From contig JAJQFJ010000044.1 in NCBI GenBank assembly GCA_021201185.1, forward strand, positions 1-58,747: a stretch of 58,747 nucleotides of DNA, written 5' to 3'. Under the pieces are notes generated by a model. It was given only the letters and a program-made list of their open reading frames with translations, ran no database searches and was not told the origin of the DNA. Origin of the DNA: Clostridiales bacterium (GTDB lineage Bacteria > Bacillota > Clostridia > Oscillospirales > Oscillospiraceae). Positions 7,700-17,921 of this stretch are shown piece after piece. Each line of letters begins with the position of its first letter. Position 1 is the stretch's first letter. Position numbers and translations under genes: made by a program.

Positions 7700-8406
7700 A
7701 GATTCTTGCCATCGAGACCAGCGCCAAGGCGGCGTCGGTCTGCCTCTGCGAGGACGAGTTTCTCATCGCACAGAGCTATCAGAACAGCGGCCTGACCCAC
7801 AGCCAGACGGTGCTGCCCATGTGCCAGTCCATGCTGGAGCACTGCGGCACGGACCTCCGGGAAATCGACCTGATTGCCTGCGCCGCCGGGCCGGGGTCGT
7901 TCACCGGGCTGCGCATCGGCCTCTCCGCTGCCAAGGGTCTGGGCTGGAGCCTGGAAAAGCCCTGCTGCGGGGTCTCCACCTTGGAGGCCATGGCCTGGCA
8001 GATGGTCCAGCACCGGGGGGAAATCCTATGCTGTATGGACGCCCGACGGAGCCAGGTGTACAACGCCCAGTTCCGCTCCGACGGGGAGCGGCTGGAGCGG
8101 CTGTGTGAGGACAGGGCCATCTCTCTGGCGGAGCTGTTTGCCGAGCTGGACGGAAAAAATGGTCAAATAATCGTTGGCGATGGGGCGGAGCTGTGCTATA
8201 ATTACGGGAGAACGCTGGGGGCCGACCAGAGGCTGTCGCCGCCCCATCTCCGTTTTCAGTCCGCCTGGGGTGTGGCAAGGGCCGCCCTGGAGCAGGCGAG
8301 AGCGGGACAGATCACCGACGCTCAGGGCCTGGCCGCCAACTATATCCGTCTCTCTCAGGCGGAGCGGGAGCGGCTGGAAAGGACCCGCAACAGGAAAGGG
8401 GAATGA
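7696..8406 (+). CDS. tsaB: tRNA threonylcarbamoyladenosine biosynthesis protein TsaB
   Basis: The 236-residue protein starts (TTG) KILAIETSAKAASVCL and has the GPGSFTGLRIGLSAAKGL motif of TsaB (YeaZ), an inactive ASKHA-fold partner of TsaD. It is translationally coupled to tsaE through a TTGA overlap. In many clostridia rimI and tsaD follow; here upp follows and tsaD is not in the window. Function is housekeeping tRNA modification. Confidence 0.95.
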   Translation: MKILAIETSAKAASVCLCEDEFLIAQSYQNSGLTHSQTVLPMCQSMLEHCGTDLREIDLIACAAGPGSFTGLRIGLSAAKGLGWSLEKPCCGVSTLEAMAWQMVQHRGEILCCMDARRSQVYNAQFRSDGERLERLCEDRAISLAELFAELDGKNGQIIVGDGAELCYNYGRTLGADQRLSPPHLRFQSAWGVARAALEQARAGQITDAQGLAANYIRLSQAERERLERTRNRKGE

Positions 8407-8409
8407 CCC

Positions 8410-9042
8410 ATGTCTGACAATGTCCATATCTTTGACCATCCGCTGATCCACCACAAGCTGTCCATCATCCGGGACAAGAACACCGGCACCCGGGAATTCC
8501 GCACCATCGTCAGCGAGATCGCTGCCCTCATGTGCTATGAGGCCACCCGGGATATGCCTACCCGGGAGATCGAGGTGGAGACCCCGGTCGGCGTCGCCAA
8601 GTGCAAACGGCTGGCGGGCAAGAAGGTGGCTATCGTCCCCATCCTCCGGGCCGGTCTGGGCATGGTGGACGGGATGCTGTCCATGCTGCCCTCCGCCAAG
8701 GTGGGCCATATCGGCCTGTACCGGGACCCGGAGACCCTGGCTCCTGTGACCTATTACTGCAAGATGCCCCCCGATATCGCAGACCGGGACGTGATTATCG
8801 TCGATCCCATGCTGGCCACCGGCGGCTCTGCCTGCGCGGCTGTGGAGCTGCTCAAGGGCTACGGCTGCAAGCACATCAAGCTGATGAACATTCTCGCCGC
8901 CCCGGAGGGCATCGCCGCCATGCAGAAGGCCCATCCGGATGTGGACATCTATGTGGCCGCCGTAGACGACCACCTCAACGAGCACGGCTATATTGTCCCC
9001 GGTCTGGGGGATGCGGGCGACCGTATTTTTGGAACCAAGTAA
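8410..9042 (+). CDS. upp: Uracil phosphoribosyltransferase
   Basis: The 210-residue protein matches Upp: [15 protein letters not shown], the PRPP-binding loop [11 protein letters not shown], and the C-terminal uracil-binding [12 protein letters not shown]. It salvages uracil to UMP with PRPP. The start lies 3 bp after the tsaB stop, so it is co-transcribed with tsaE-tsaB. No pyrimidine-specific attenuator is visible upstream. Confidence 0.97.
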   Translation: MSDNVHIFDHPLIHHKLSIIRDKNTGTREFRTIVSEIAALMCYEATRDMPTREIEVETPVGVAKCKRLAGKKVAIVPILRAGLGMVDGMLSMLPSAKVGHIGLYRDPETLAPVTYYCKMPPDIADRDVIIVDPMLATGGSACAAVELLKGYGCKHIKLMNILAAPEGIAAMQKAHPDVDIYVAAVDDHLNEHGYIVPGLGDAGDRIFGTK

Positions 9043-9068
9043 AAATCGTACCTGTATCGATGAGGAGG

Positions 9069-9099
9069 AGCAGGATGGGGAGCGCCCGGTCCTGCTTTT
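9069..9099 (+). terminator. Probable terminator after upp
   Basis: AGCAGGA (9069-9075) pairs with TCCTGCT (9090-9096) and is followed by TTT. The stem is short, so termination before glmS may be incomplete. Confidence 0.5.
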
Positions 9100-9144
9100 C
9101 CTCTGTTGAATCAGTGGAGAACAAGCAGAAGGAGGAAACAACCT

Positions 9145-10977
9145 ATGTGTGGGATCGTCGGTTTTGTGGGCGAGGAGCAGGCCGCTCCTGTCCTGCTGGA
9201 CGGACTGGCCCGGCTGGAGTACCGGGGATATGACTCTGCGGGTCTGGCGGTGCTGGACAGGGAGAAGGGCCTGCAAATGGTCAAGTCCAAGGGCCGTCTG
9301 AAGGTACTCAGCGACATGGTGGACGGGGGAAAGACCCTCTCCGGGACCCTGGGGGTGGGACACACCCGCTGGGCCACCCACGGGGAGCCGTCAGACACCA
9401 ACGCCCATCCCCATCTGAGCAATTCCGGCCGCATCGCCGTGGTCCACAACGGCATCATCGAGAACTACATGGAGATCAAGGAGTTTCTCCAGGGACAGGG
9501 CGTGACCTTCCACTCCGACACGGACACCGAGGTGGTGGCCCAGCTGCTGGACTATTACTATCAGGGGGACATTGTGGAGGCCACCTTTAAGGTCATCCAC
9601 CGGATCGAGGGCTCCTATGCCCTGGGCATCCTGTGCGCCGACGCCCCGGATCAGCTGGTGGCCGCCCGGAAGGACGGCCCTCTGGTGCTGGGCTACGGAG
9701 ACGGCTGTAACTTTACGGCCAGTGATGTCACCGCCCTCATTAAGTACACCAAGACGGTGAGCTATATGGAGGACGGAGAGCTGGCCATCCTGACCCGGGA
9801 GGGCATCCAGGTCTACAACGACCTGAATCAGCCGGTGGAGAAGGAGCGCTCCACCGTGGACTGGGACATCTCCGACGCGGAAAAGGGCGGCTATGAGCAC
9901 TTCATGTTCAAGGAGATCATGGAGCAGCCCGAGGCCTACCGCAAGGCGGCTTTCCCCCGCATCAGGGGCGACCGGGTGGAGCTGGAGGACCTGAACCTGG
10001 AGGACGATTTCATCCGTCAGCTGGACCGGCTCTATATCGTGGCCTGCGGCTCCTCCTACCATGTGGGGGTGGTGGGAAAATACCTGCTGGAGCGGATGCT
10101 CCGCCGACCGGTGGAGGTGTTGCTGGCCTCGGAATTCCGGTACGCCGACCCCATCGTGGATGAGAAGTCCCTGGTGGTGGTCATCAGTCAGTCGGGAGAG
10201 ACGCTGGACACCATGGCCGCCCTCCGGGAGGCCAGGCAGCTGGGGGCCAGGACCCTGGCCATCGTCAACGTCATGGGCAGCTCCATCGCCAAGGAGGCGG
10301 ACAGCGTCCTCTACACCTGGGCGGGGCCGGAGATCGCCGTGGCCACCACCAAGGCCTACTCCACCCAGCTGGCGGTGCTCACCCTGCTGGGCCTCCACTT
10401 TGCCCGGGTCATGGACACCATGTCCCAGAGGGAGATCGGGGAGATTTTGGAGCAGATGCGGCTCATCCCCGCCAAGATGGAGGAGATTTTGAGCCACACG
10501 GAGGAGATCCAGTACTTCGCCTCCCAGTATTTCAATCACGAGTCCATCTTCTTCATCGGGCGAAACCTGGACTATGCCATGGGGCTGGAGGGGTCGCTGA
10601 AATTAAAGGAGATCTCCTATATTCACTCCGAGGCCTACGCCGCCGGAGAGCTGAAGCATGGGACCATCTCCCTCATCGAGCCGGGGACCCTGGTGGTGGC
10701 GCTGGCCACCTACGCGCCCCTGTTTGACAAGGCCATCAGCAACGTGGTGGAGGTCAAGAGCCGGGGGGCCACTGTTCTGGGCGTGACCACCGAGAGCAAG
10801 CGGGAGGAGATGGCGAAGCACAGCGACTCCCTCATCGTTATCCCGGACACCCACCCCATGCTGTTGCCCTCCCTGGCGGTGGTGCCGCTGCAGCTGTTCG
10901 CCTACTACGTGGCCCTCCAGCGGGGCTGCGACATCGACAAGCCCCGGAACCTGGCCAAGAGTGTCACGGTGGAGTGA
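9145..10977 (+). CDS. glmS: Glutamine--fructose-6-phosphate aminotransferase (isomerizing)
   Basis: The 610-residue enzyme starts MCGIVGFVG, placing the Ntn nucleophile Cys right after the initiator Met; translation from any earlier start would inactivate it, which fixes ATG 9145 (site AAGGAGG). The glutaminase domain occupies about residues 1-220, followed by two SIS domains (about 280-600) with VACGSSYHVG and VISQSGETLDT. The end, NLAKSVTVE, is the family C-terminus. It makes glucosamine-6-phosphate for the cell wall. No glmS ribozyme was found: the upstream gap is only 102 bp. Confidence 0.97.
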   Translation: MCGIVGFVGEEQAAPVLLDGLARLEYRGYDSAGLAVLDREKGLQMVKSKGRLKVLSDMVDGGKTLSGTLGVGHTRWATHGEPSDTNAHPHLSNSGRIAVVHNGIIENYMEIKEFLQGQGVTFHSDTDTEVVAQLLDYYYQGDIVEATFKVIHRIEGSYALGILCADAPDQLVAARKDGPLVLGYGDGCNFTASDVTALIKYTKTVSYMEDGELAILTREGIQVYNDLNQPVEKERSTVDWDISDAEKGGYEHFMFKEIMEQPEAYRKAAFPRIRGDRVELEDLNLEDDFIRQLDRLYIVACGSSYHVGVVGKYLLERMLRRPVEVLLASEFRYADPIVDEKSLVVVISQSGETLDTMAALREARQLGARTLAIVNVMGSSIAKEADSVLYTWAGPEIAVATTKAYSTQLAVLTLLGLHFARVMDTMSQREIGEILEQMRLIPAKMEEILSHTEEIQYFASQYFNHESIFFIGRNLDYAMGLEGSLKLKEISYIHSEAYAAGELKHGTISLIEPGTLVVALATYAPLFDKAISNVVEVKSRGATVLGVTTESKREEMAKHSDSLIVIPDTHPMLLPSLAVVPLQLFAYYVALQRGCDIDKPRNLAKSVTVE

Positions 10978-11014
10978 CGACCGGAGGGCGACGGCCCTGC
11001 CGGAGAAAATTAGA

Positions 11015-11079
11015 CAGCCCCCTCAGTGCAGTCTCGACGGTTTCCCGAGCGTCTGTACTGAGGGGGCTGATGCTGTTTT
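11015..11079 (+). terminator. Terminator after glmS
   Basis: CAGCCCCCTCAGT (11015-11027) pairs with ACTGAGGGGGCTG (11057-11069), with further imperfect pairing inside the loop, followed by ATGCTGTTTTT. It separates the convergent glmS and rubredoxin genes. Confidence 0.8.
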
Positions 11080-11126
11080 TGCTGGCTGTCTGACAGGGAA
11101 CGGAACGTTCGCCTGTTCTGTTTCCA

Positions 11127-11282
11127 TTATTCGGCCTCAAAGGCGTCCTTGCTCAGGCCGCAGACGGGGCAGACCCAATCCTCCGGGACATCCTCCCAGG
11201 GAGTGCCGGGGGCGACGCCGTTTTCCGGATCGCCTTCGGCGGGGTCATAGACATAGCCGCAGGGGCAGACATACTTTTCCAT
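11127..11282 (-). CDS. Rubredoxin with a shortened first cysteine motif
   Basis: The 51-residue protein starts [20 protein letters not shown] and ends with [17 protein letters not shown], an almost canonical rubredoxin binding one iron through four cysteines. The first pair is spaced C-x-C (Cys6, Cys8) instead of the usual C-x2-C; the second pair is normal. It lies 30 bp downstream of the rubrerythrin gene with its own GAAAGGAG site. It is most likely the electron donor for that rubrerythrin in peroxide or oxygen reduction. Confidence 0.92.
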   Translation of the reverse strand: MEKYVCPCGYVYDPAEGDPENGVAPGTPWEDVPEDWVCPVCGLSKDAFEAE

Positions 11283-11312
11283 GACGAGTTCTCCTTTCAG
11301 CGGGTATGCAGC

Positions 11313-11855
11313 TCAGAAGTACCGCTTCAGCAGACCCTCAAAGGCCTTGCCGTGACGGGCTTCGTCCCGGGCCATCTCGTGGACGGTGTCGTGGATGGCG
11401 TCCAGGCCCAGCTCCTTGGCCTTCTTGGCCAGCTCGAACTTACCGGCGGTGGCGCCGTTCTCCGCCTCCACCCGGACGGTCAGGTTCTCCTTGGTGGAGT
11501 CGGTGAGCACCTCGCCCAGCAGCTCGGCGAATTTGGCGGCGTGCTCCGCCTCCTCATAGGCGGCCTTTTCCCAGTACAGGCCGATCTCAGGATAGCCCTC
11601 CCGATGGGCCACGCGGGCCATGGCCAGATACATACCGACCTCGGTGCACTCACCGGTGAAGTTCTCCCGCAGCCCCTGCTTGATCTCCTCCGGGGCGTCC
11701 TTGGCCACGCCGACGATGTGCTCAGCGGCCCAGGACTGACCCTCGGCCTGTTCAATGAACTTGGAGCCGGGGCACTTGCAAAGGGGGCAGACAAAGCCCT
11801 CAGGCATCTCGCCCTCGTGAACGTAACCGCAGATGGGGCAAACATACTTTTTCAT
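11313..11855 (-). CDS. Reverse rubrerythrin
   Basis: The 180-residue protein has an N-terminal rubredoxin-like domain ([10 protein letters not shown] and CPLCKCPGS, residues 6-28), followed by a ferritin-like di-iron four-helix domain with [15 protein letters not shown] and [13 protein letters not shown]. Having the rubredoxin domain first identifies the reverse rubrerythrin subclass known from clostridia, which reduces hydrogen peroxide and oxygen using NADH through rubredoxin and a reductase. It is the first gene of a two-gene operon with rubredoxin and follows a strong promoter with a palindrome at the start site. Confidence 0.94.
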   Translation of the reverse strand: MKKYVCPICGYVHEGEMPEGFVCPLCKCPGSKFIEQAEGQSWAAEHIVGVAKDAPEEIKQGLRENFTGECTEVGMYLAMARVAHREGYPEIGLYWEKAAYEEAEHAAKFAELLGEVLTDSTKENLTVRVEAENGATAGKFELAKKAKELGLDAIHDTVHEMARDEARHGKAFEGLLKRYF

Positions 11856-11901
11856 GTTCCGTACCTCCAGAATGCCGGATGTCCGGCAAGATTTTTTAAT
11901 T

Positions 11902-11949
11902 AGGAATGATTCCTGTTTATATTATATCCGGGGGAAAGCTGTTAGTCAA
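11902..11949 (-). promoter_or_regulatory. Rubrerythrin promoter with palindrome at the start site
   Basis: On the minus strand TTGACT (11949-11944) and TATAAT (11926-11921) have a 17-bp spacer. AGGAAT-C-ATTCCT (11914-11902) is a perfect 6-1-6 palindrome at the expected transcription start. The layout fits a Fur/PerR-type repressor site, but the bases differ from the common PerR box. Confidence 0.65.
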
Positions 11950-12048
11950 CGATAACCGTATATTTTCGCAATATTTTTTTATTTTCTCCGTTTTCCCCCG
12001 CCAGAGCGGCCCTTTTGCCGCGGTTCGGGAGAAATCCGAAAATTTCAC

Positions 12049-12077
12049 TTGACAAAACCCCTCTGAACCGGTATCAT
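12049..12077 (+). promoter_or_regulatory. Promoter of the ilv operon
   Basis: TTGACA at 12049-12054 and TATCAT at 12072-12077 with a 17-bp spacer, directly upstream of the T-box leader. Confidence 0.75.
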
Positions 12078-12083
12078 GATGTT

Positions 12084-12350
12084 TAATTCGTAAATGCAGT
12101 GATTGGGAAAAGTAGAGACAGGGTCGGCGGCCCAGAGAGGGCGCGTCTGCTGCAAGCGCCTGCGCCGCCTGTTTTCCAAAGTCACCCAGGAGCAGCTGAC
12201 CGAACGGTTACCAGTAGGCTCAGCCGGGCGCCCTCCCGTTACAGAGGCAGTGAGTGCATGGAGTCGCTCATGGCGTTTCCATGAATTTAGGTGGTACCAC
12301 GGAGTATTCGCTTCGTCCTATGACAGGGGACGGGGCGTTTTCTTTTTTCC
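12084..12350 (+). promoter_or_regulatory. T-box leader, predicted valine (GUC) specifier
   Basis: The leader has the T-box sequence TTTAGGTGGTACCACGG (12286-12302), an AGAGAG bulge region of stem I near 12134, and an AGTAGAGA segment near 12111. The antisense terminator pairs TCGTCC with GGACGG (12313-12333) and ends in a T-rich run. In stem I the specifier-loop context AAA-GTC-ACC places GTC at 12181-12183 where the specifier codon is expected, implying uncharged tRNA-Val as effector. Antitermination when valine is scarce would switch on the whole ilv operon. The codon call depends on my hand-folded stem I. Confidence 0.85.
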
Positions 12351-12396
12351 TTTATCTGCATACAAATTAAATTTCGCCAATGGAGGTGTCAGAGAC

Positions 12397-14028
12397 ATGA
12401 CGGGAGCGCAAGCCCTGATCGAGAGCCTGAAGCGGGCCGGTGTGGAGCATATCTTTGGTTACGCAGGGGCCACCATCTGCTATGCGGTGGATGCCCTGGC
12501 CCACGCCCCTGAGATCGGCTATACCCTGGTCCGGACGGAGCAGAACGCCGGCCACATGGCCTCGGGCTATTACCGGGTGACCGGCAAGGTGGGGGTGTGC
12601 ATGGTCACCTCCGGTCCCGGCGCCACCAACCTGATCACCGGCATCGCCACCGCCTATATGGACTCTATCCCCATGGTGGCCATCACCGGACAGGTGCCCA
12701 GCAACCTGCTGGGACGGGATATCTTCCAGGAGGTGGATATCACCGGCGCTGTGGCCCCCTTCTCCAAGCACAGCTATCTGGTCAAGAACGCTGACGACAT
12801 CCCCCGCATCGTGGCGGAGGCGTTCCACATCGCTTCCACCGGGCGGCCCGGTCCGGTGCTCATCGACTTGCCCAGCGACATCCAGCAGCAGGAGCTGACC
12901 CACGAGTTCAGCTATCCGGAGCAGGTCTCCCTGCGCAGCTACAAGCCCAGCGTCCGGGGGAATGAGCTGCAAATCAAGCGGGTCATCGGGGCCATCGAGC
13001 AGGCCCAGCGGCCTGTCCTCTGCGCCGGCGGCGGGGTCTTTCTGGCCGACGCCCAGCAGGAGCTCACCGAGTTTGCCGAGCGGACCTGCATCCCCGTGAT
13101 CACCACCATGATGGGGCTGTCCCTGATGCCCTCCGCCCATCCCCTGAACATGGGCATGATCGGCGCCTTCGGCAGTCAGGCGGCAAACCAGGCCCTGACC
13201 GACGCCGATCTGCTGATCATGGTGGGCTGTCGGGTGGCCGACCGGGCCATTCTCTCCCCCAGCACCCTCCAGGAGCGGACCACCATCGTCCATATCGACG
13301 TAGACCCGGCGGAGATCGGGAAGAATATGACCGCCGAGATCCCTGTGGTGGGGGATGTGAAGGTCATCCTCGGGCAGCTGCTGGAGCGGGCCCAGAAGGG
13401 TGAGCAGACGGAATGGCTCACCGGGCTGCAGGAGGTGCGCTACCAGGTGCGGCACCGGGAGTTTCCCAGCACCCCGGGATACGTGTTCCCGGGACACCTG
13501 CTCCGGCAGCTCAGCCGGAAGCTGCAATACAACGCCGCCGTGGTGGCCGACGTGGGCCAGAACCAGATCTGGGCCTGCCGTCACCTCCAGCTGGAGGGGC
13601 CCCGCTTCCTCACCAGCGGCGGCCTGGGCACCATGGGCTACGCTCTGCCCGCCGCCATCGGCGTCAAGGTGGCCCAGCCCAACCGGCAGACGGTGGTCAT
13701 CTGCGGCGACGGCAGCTTCCAGATGGCGTTTAACGAGCTGGCCGCCGTCCGGGCGGCGGATATGGACATCAAGATCATCCTCATCCAGAACAACTATCTG
13801 GGCCTGGTGCGCCAGATCCAGGACACCCCCACCTATCCCGCCGGGCCTTTCGGCGTGGCGCTGGACGGCTCCCCGGATTTCGCCGCCCTCGCCGCCGCCT
13901 ATGGCATCCCCAGTCGGGTGCTGTCGGAGGACCGGGACGTGGACGACGCGCTGGACGAGATGCTCAACACACCGGGCAGCTTTTTGCTGATCTGCATGGT
14001 GGACCCCAAGGCCACCACCAACGACTAA
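12397..14028 (+). CDS. ilvB: Acetolactate synthase large subunit, divergent copy
   Basis: The 543-residue thiamine diphosphate enzyme has the cofactor-activating Glu in VRTEQNAGHMA (about residue 49), the FAD/substrate segment GRDIFQEVDITG, and the ThDP-Mg motif GDGSFQMAFNEL to NNYLGLV. It condenses pyruvate to acetolactate (valine/leucine) or pyruvate plus 2-oxobutyrate (isoleucine). ATG 12397 follows a TGGAGGTG site; the longer open frame upstream is T-box leader. It lies just before its own regulatory subunit, and a second ilvB-ilvN pair follows in the same operon. Sequence is clearly divergent from the second copy. Confidence 0.92.
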   Translation: MTGAQALIESLKRAGVEHIFGYAGATICYAVDALAHAPEIGYTLVRTEQNAGHMASGYYRVTGKVGVCMVTSGPGATNLITGIATAYMDSIPMVAITGQVPSNLLGRDIFQEVDITGAVAPFSKHSYLVKNADDIPRIVAEAFHIASTGRPGPVLIDLPSDIQQQELTHEFSYPEQVSLRSYKPSVRGNELQIKRVIGAIEQAQRPVLCAGGGVFLADAQQELTEFAERTCIPVITTMMGLSLMPSAHPLNMGMIGAFGSQAANQALTDADLLIMVGCRVADRAILSPSTLQERTTIVHIDVDPAEIGKNMTAEIPVVGDVKVILGQLLERAQKGEQTEWLTGLQEVRYQVRHREFPSTPGYVFPGHLLRQLSRKLQYNAAVVADVGQNQIWACRHLQLEGPRFLTSGGLGTMGYALPAAIGVKVAQPNRQTVVICGDGSFQMAFNELAAVRAADMDIKIILIQNNYLGLVRQIQDTPTYPAGPFGVALDGSPDFAALAAAYGIPSRVLSEDRDVDDALDEMLNTPGSFLLICMVDPKATTND

Positions 14029-14040
14029 AGGAGGCGGACG

Positions 14041-14526
14041 ATGAGACAGACCATCTCCGTTCTGGTGGAGAATCAGGCCGGTGTCCTGAACCGAATCACC
14101 GGATTGTTCTCCCGCCGGGCATTTAATATCGAGTCCCTGGCGGTGGGCGTCACCGACGACCCCGCCATCTCCCGCATCACCATTATCGTGGACAGCGGCA
14201 ACAGCGTAGTGGAGCAGGTCTCCAAGCAGCTCAACAAGCTCATCGAGGTCATCAAGGTGCGTACCCTGGAGGAGGACCGGCTGATCGGCCGGGAGCTGGT
14301 GCTCATCAAGGTGAACGCCAACGCCAAGACCCGGCCGGACATTATGACCATCTGTGAGCTGATGGGGGCCAAGGTGGCGGATATCTCCCCCACCTCTCTC
14401 ACCCTGGAGCTGTCCGACACCCCGGACCGCATCGACACCTTTGAATCCATGCTCCGCCCCTTCTCCATTCAGGAGGTGGCCCGTACCGGGGTCATTGCCC
14501 TGCAAAAGGGCAGCGGAAAGATTTGA
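14041..14526 (+). CDS. ilvN: Acetolactate synthase small (regulatory) subunit, first copy
   Basis: The 161-residue protein starts MRQTISVLVENQAGVLNRIT, an ACT domain (residues 1-75) with the valine-binding loop pattern, followed by the IlvH/N C-terminal domain including LVLIKVNA. It binds and feedback-regulates the large subunit. The start follows AAAGGAGGCGG by a short spacer, 12 bp after ilvB. Confidence 0.95.
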   Translation: MRQTISVLVENQAGVLNRITGLFSRRAFNIESLAVGVTDDPAISRITIIVDSGNSVVEQVSKQLNKLIEVIKVRTLEEDRLIGRELVLIKVNANAKTRPDIMTICELMGAKVADISPTSLTLELSDTPDRIDTFESMLRPFSIQEVARTGVIALQKGSGKI

Positions 14527-14544
14527 GCGGGAGGAAAGAAATCA

Positions 14545-16254
14545 GTGAAAATTCGTGCCACTCAGGCCATCATGGAGTGCCTGCTGGAGCAGGAGGTGGA
14601 TACCGTCTTCGGCTATCCCGGCGGTACTATCCTCAACCTCTATGACGAGCTGTACAACTATCGGGACAAGATCACCCACGTTCTCACCGCCCACGAGCAG
14701 GGGGCGTCCCACGCAGCCGACGGCTACGCCCGCTCCACCGGCAAGGTGGGGGTGTGCTTCGCCACCTCCGGGCCGGGGGCTACCAACCTGACCACCGGCA
14801 TCGCCACCGCTTATATGGACTCCTCTCCCGTGGTGTTCATCACCTGCAACGTCACCGAGCCGCTGCTGGGACGGGATTCCTTCCAGGAGGTGGACATCAC
14901 CGGCATCGCCATGCCCATCACCAAGGCCACCTATCTGGTGCGGGACGCTCAGTCCATCCCCTCCATTATGCGCCAGGCCTTCGCCGTGGCCGCCACGGGT
15001 CGGCCCGGGCCGGTGCTCATCGACTTTCTGAAGAACGTCACCGCCCCCACCGAGATGATCGACTACGAGTTCATCCCCTGGTATGAAAACCGCACCTGGG
15101 GCAGCGTGCGGGAGCTGAGCGAGAGCCACGGCCTCAAGGCTCCGGAGCCGGACCACGGGGACATCGACAAGCTGGTGGAGATGATCGCCCAGTCGGAGCG
15201 GCCCCTGCTCATCTGCGGCGGCGGCGTCGTCCGGGGCAGGGCCCACAAGGAGTTCCGCACCTTTGCGGAGAAGCTGGACAGTCCGGTGGCCATCACCCTC
15301 ATGGGCGGCGGCGGCTTCCCGGGCGGACATCCCCTGACTACCGGCATGATCGGTATGCACGGCAGCCGGGCCTCCAATGTGGCGGTGGACCGGTGTGACC
15401 TGCTCATCGCCGTGGGCTGCCGGTTCTCTGATCGGGTGGCTCTGAATCCCAACACCTTCGCCAGCCAGGCCAAAATCGTCCACATCGACATCGACCGGGC
15501 GGAGATCGACAAAAACGTGCTCACCGACCACCATATCGTGGGCAACGCCCGCCGGGTGCTGGAGCTGCTCAACGAGCGGATAGGCCAATACAGCCACCCG
15601 GAGTGGAAGGAACAGATCCTCTCCCTTCGCCGGGAGCGGGAGGAGGTGGGGGAGGACGACTCCGCCTTCTCTCCCAAGCAGGTGCTGGAGACCATCCGCC
15701 GGATGGCTCCCAAGGATACCATTGTCGCCACCGACGTGGGCCAGAACCAGATGTGGACCATCCAATATTTCCACTTTGACTATCCCGGTCAGCTGCTCAC
15801 CTCCGGCGGCTTCGGCACCATGGGCTTCGGCCTGGGGGCCGCCATCGGGGCGAAGATGGCCCATCCGGACAAGGTGGTCATCCACACCACCGGAGACGGC
15901 TGCTTCCGGATGAACTGCCACGAGCTGTCCACCGTGGAGCACTATCACCTGCCCATCATCACCGTGGTGTTCAACAACGGCACCCTGGGCATGGTGCGCC
16001 AGTGGCAGAACCTGATTTACGACCAGCGGTACTCTGAGACCACCCTGGACCGGGGCCCCGACTTCGTCAAGCTGGCGGAGGCCTACGGGCTCAAGGGCTG
16101 CCGGGTCACCAATGTCAGGGAGATGGAGGCGGCCATGGCCGAGGCGTTGTCCTGCGGCTGCGGCTACGTGATCGACTGTATGCTGGACATCGACGAGATG
16201 GTCCGCCCCATGGTCCCCGGCGGCGGCAACATCACCGATTTCCTGCTCAGCTGA
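14545..16254 (+). CDS. ilvB: Acetolactate synthase large subunit, canonical copy
   Basis: The 569-residue enzyme starts at GTG 14545 after a GGGAGGAAAG site (KIRATQAIMECLLEQEV). It has FGYPGGTILNLYDEL, the catalytic Glu in AHEQGASHAADGYAR, GRDSFQEVDITGIAMPITK, and the ThDP motif GDGCFRMNCHEL to NNGTLGMVRQWQ, all canonical IlvB features. It is the second catalytic subunit of the operon, 18 bp after the first ilvN and directly followed by its own small subunit. Confidence 0.95.
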   Translation: MKIRATQAIMECLLEQEVDTVFGYPGGTILNLYDELYNYRDKITHVLTAHEQGASHAADGYARSTGKVGVCFATSGPGATNLTTGIATAYMDSSPVVFITCNVTEPLLGRDSFQEVDITGIAMPITKATYLVRDAQSIPSIMRQAFAVAATGRPGPVLIDFLKNVTAPTEMIDYEFIPWYENRTWGSVRELSESHGLKAPEPDHGDIDKLVEMIAQSERPLLICGGGVVRGRAHKEFRTFAEKLDSPVAITLMGGGGFPGGHPLTTGMIGMHGSRASNVAVDRCDLLIAVGCRFSDRVALNPNTFASQAKIVHIDIDRAEIDKNVLTDHHIVGNARRVLELLNERIGQYSHPEWKEQILSLRREREEVGEDDSAFSPKQVLETIRRMAPKDTIVATDVGQNQMWTIQYFHFDYPGQLLTSGGFGTMGFGLGAAIGAKMAHPDKVVIHTTGDGCFRMNCHELSTVEHYHLPIITVVFNNGTLGMVRQWQNLIYDQRYSETTLDRGPDFVKLAEAYGLKGCRVTNVREMEAAMAEALSCGCGYVIDCMLDIDEMVRPMVPGGGNITDFLLS

Positions 16255-16267
16255 GGGGGTGACAGGG

Positions 16268-17843
<1,576 letters not shown>

Positions 17844-17860
17844 TTTTTCCTGACCACTGA

Positions 17861-17888
17861 CAGAGGGCGGGCGTTCGCCCGTCCTCTG
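17861..17888 (+). terminator. Hairpin between ilvC and ilvD
   Basis: CAGAGGGCGGGCG pairs with CGCCCGTCCTCTG (one G-T pair) around a TT turn, followed by CTTTATTC. It may act as a partial terminator or mRNA-stabilising element tuning ilvD relative to ilvC. Confidence 0.6.
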
Positions 17889-17921
17889 CTTTATTCCTGT
17901 TTCTGTAAGGAGGCACACCCA

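Noticed and set aside
9043..9144. Possible glmS ribozyme (an AGCGCCCGG segment upstream of glmS)
   Set aside because: The gap is only 102 bp and the segment lies inside a short terminator-like hairpin; the conserved pseudoknotted core and downstream helices of the roughly 145-nt ribozyme are absent.
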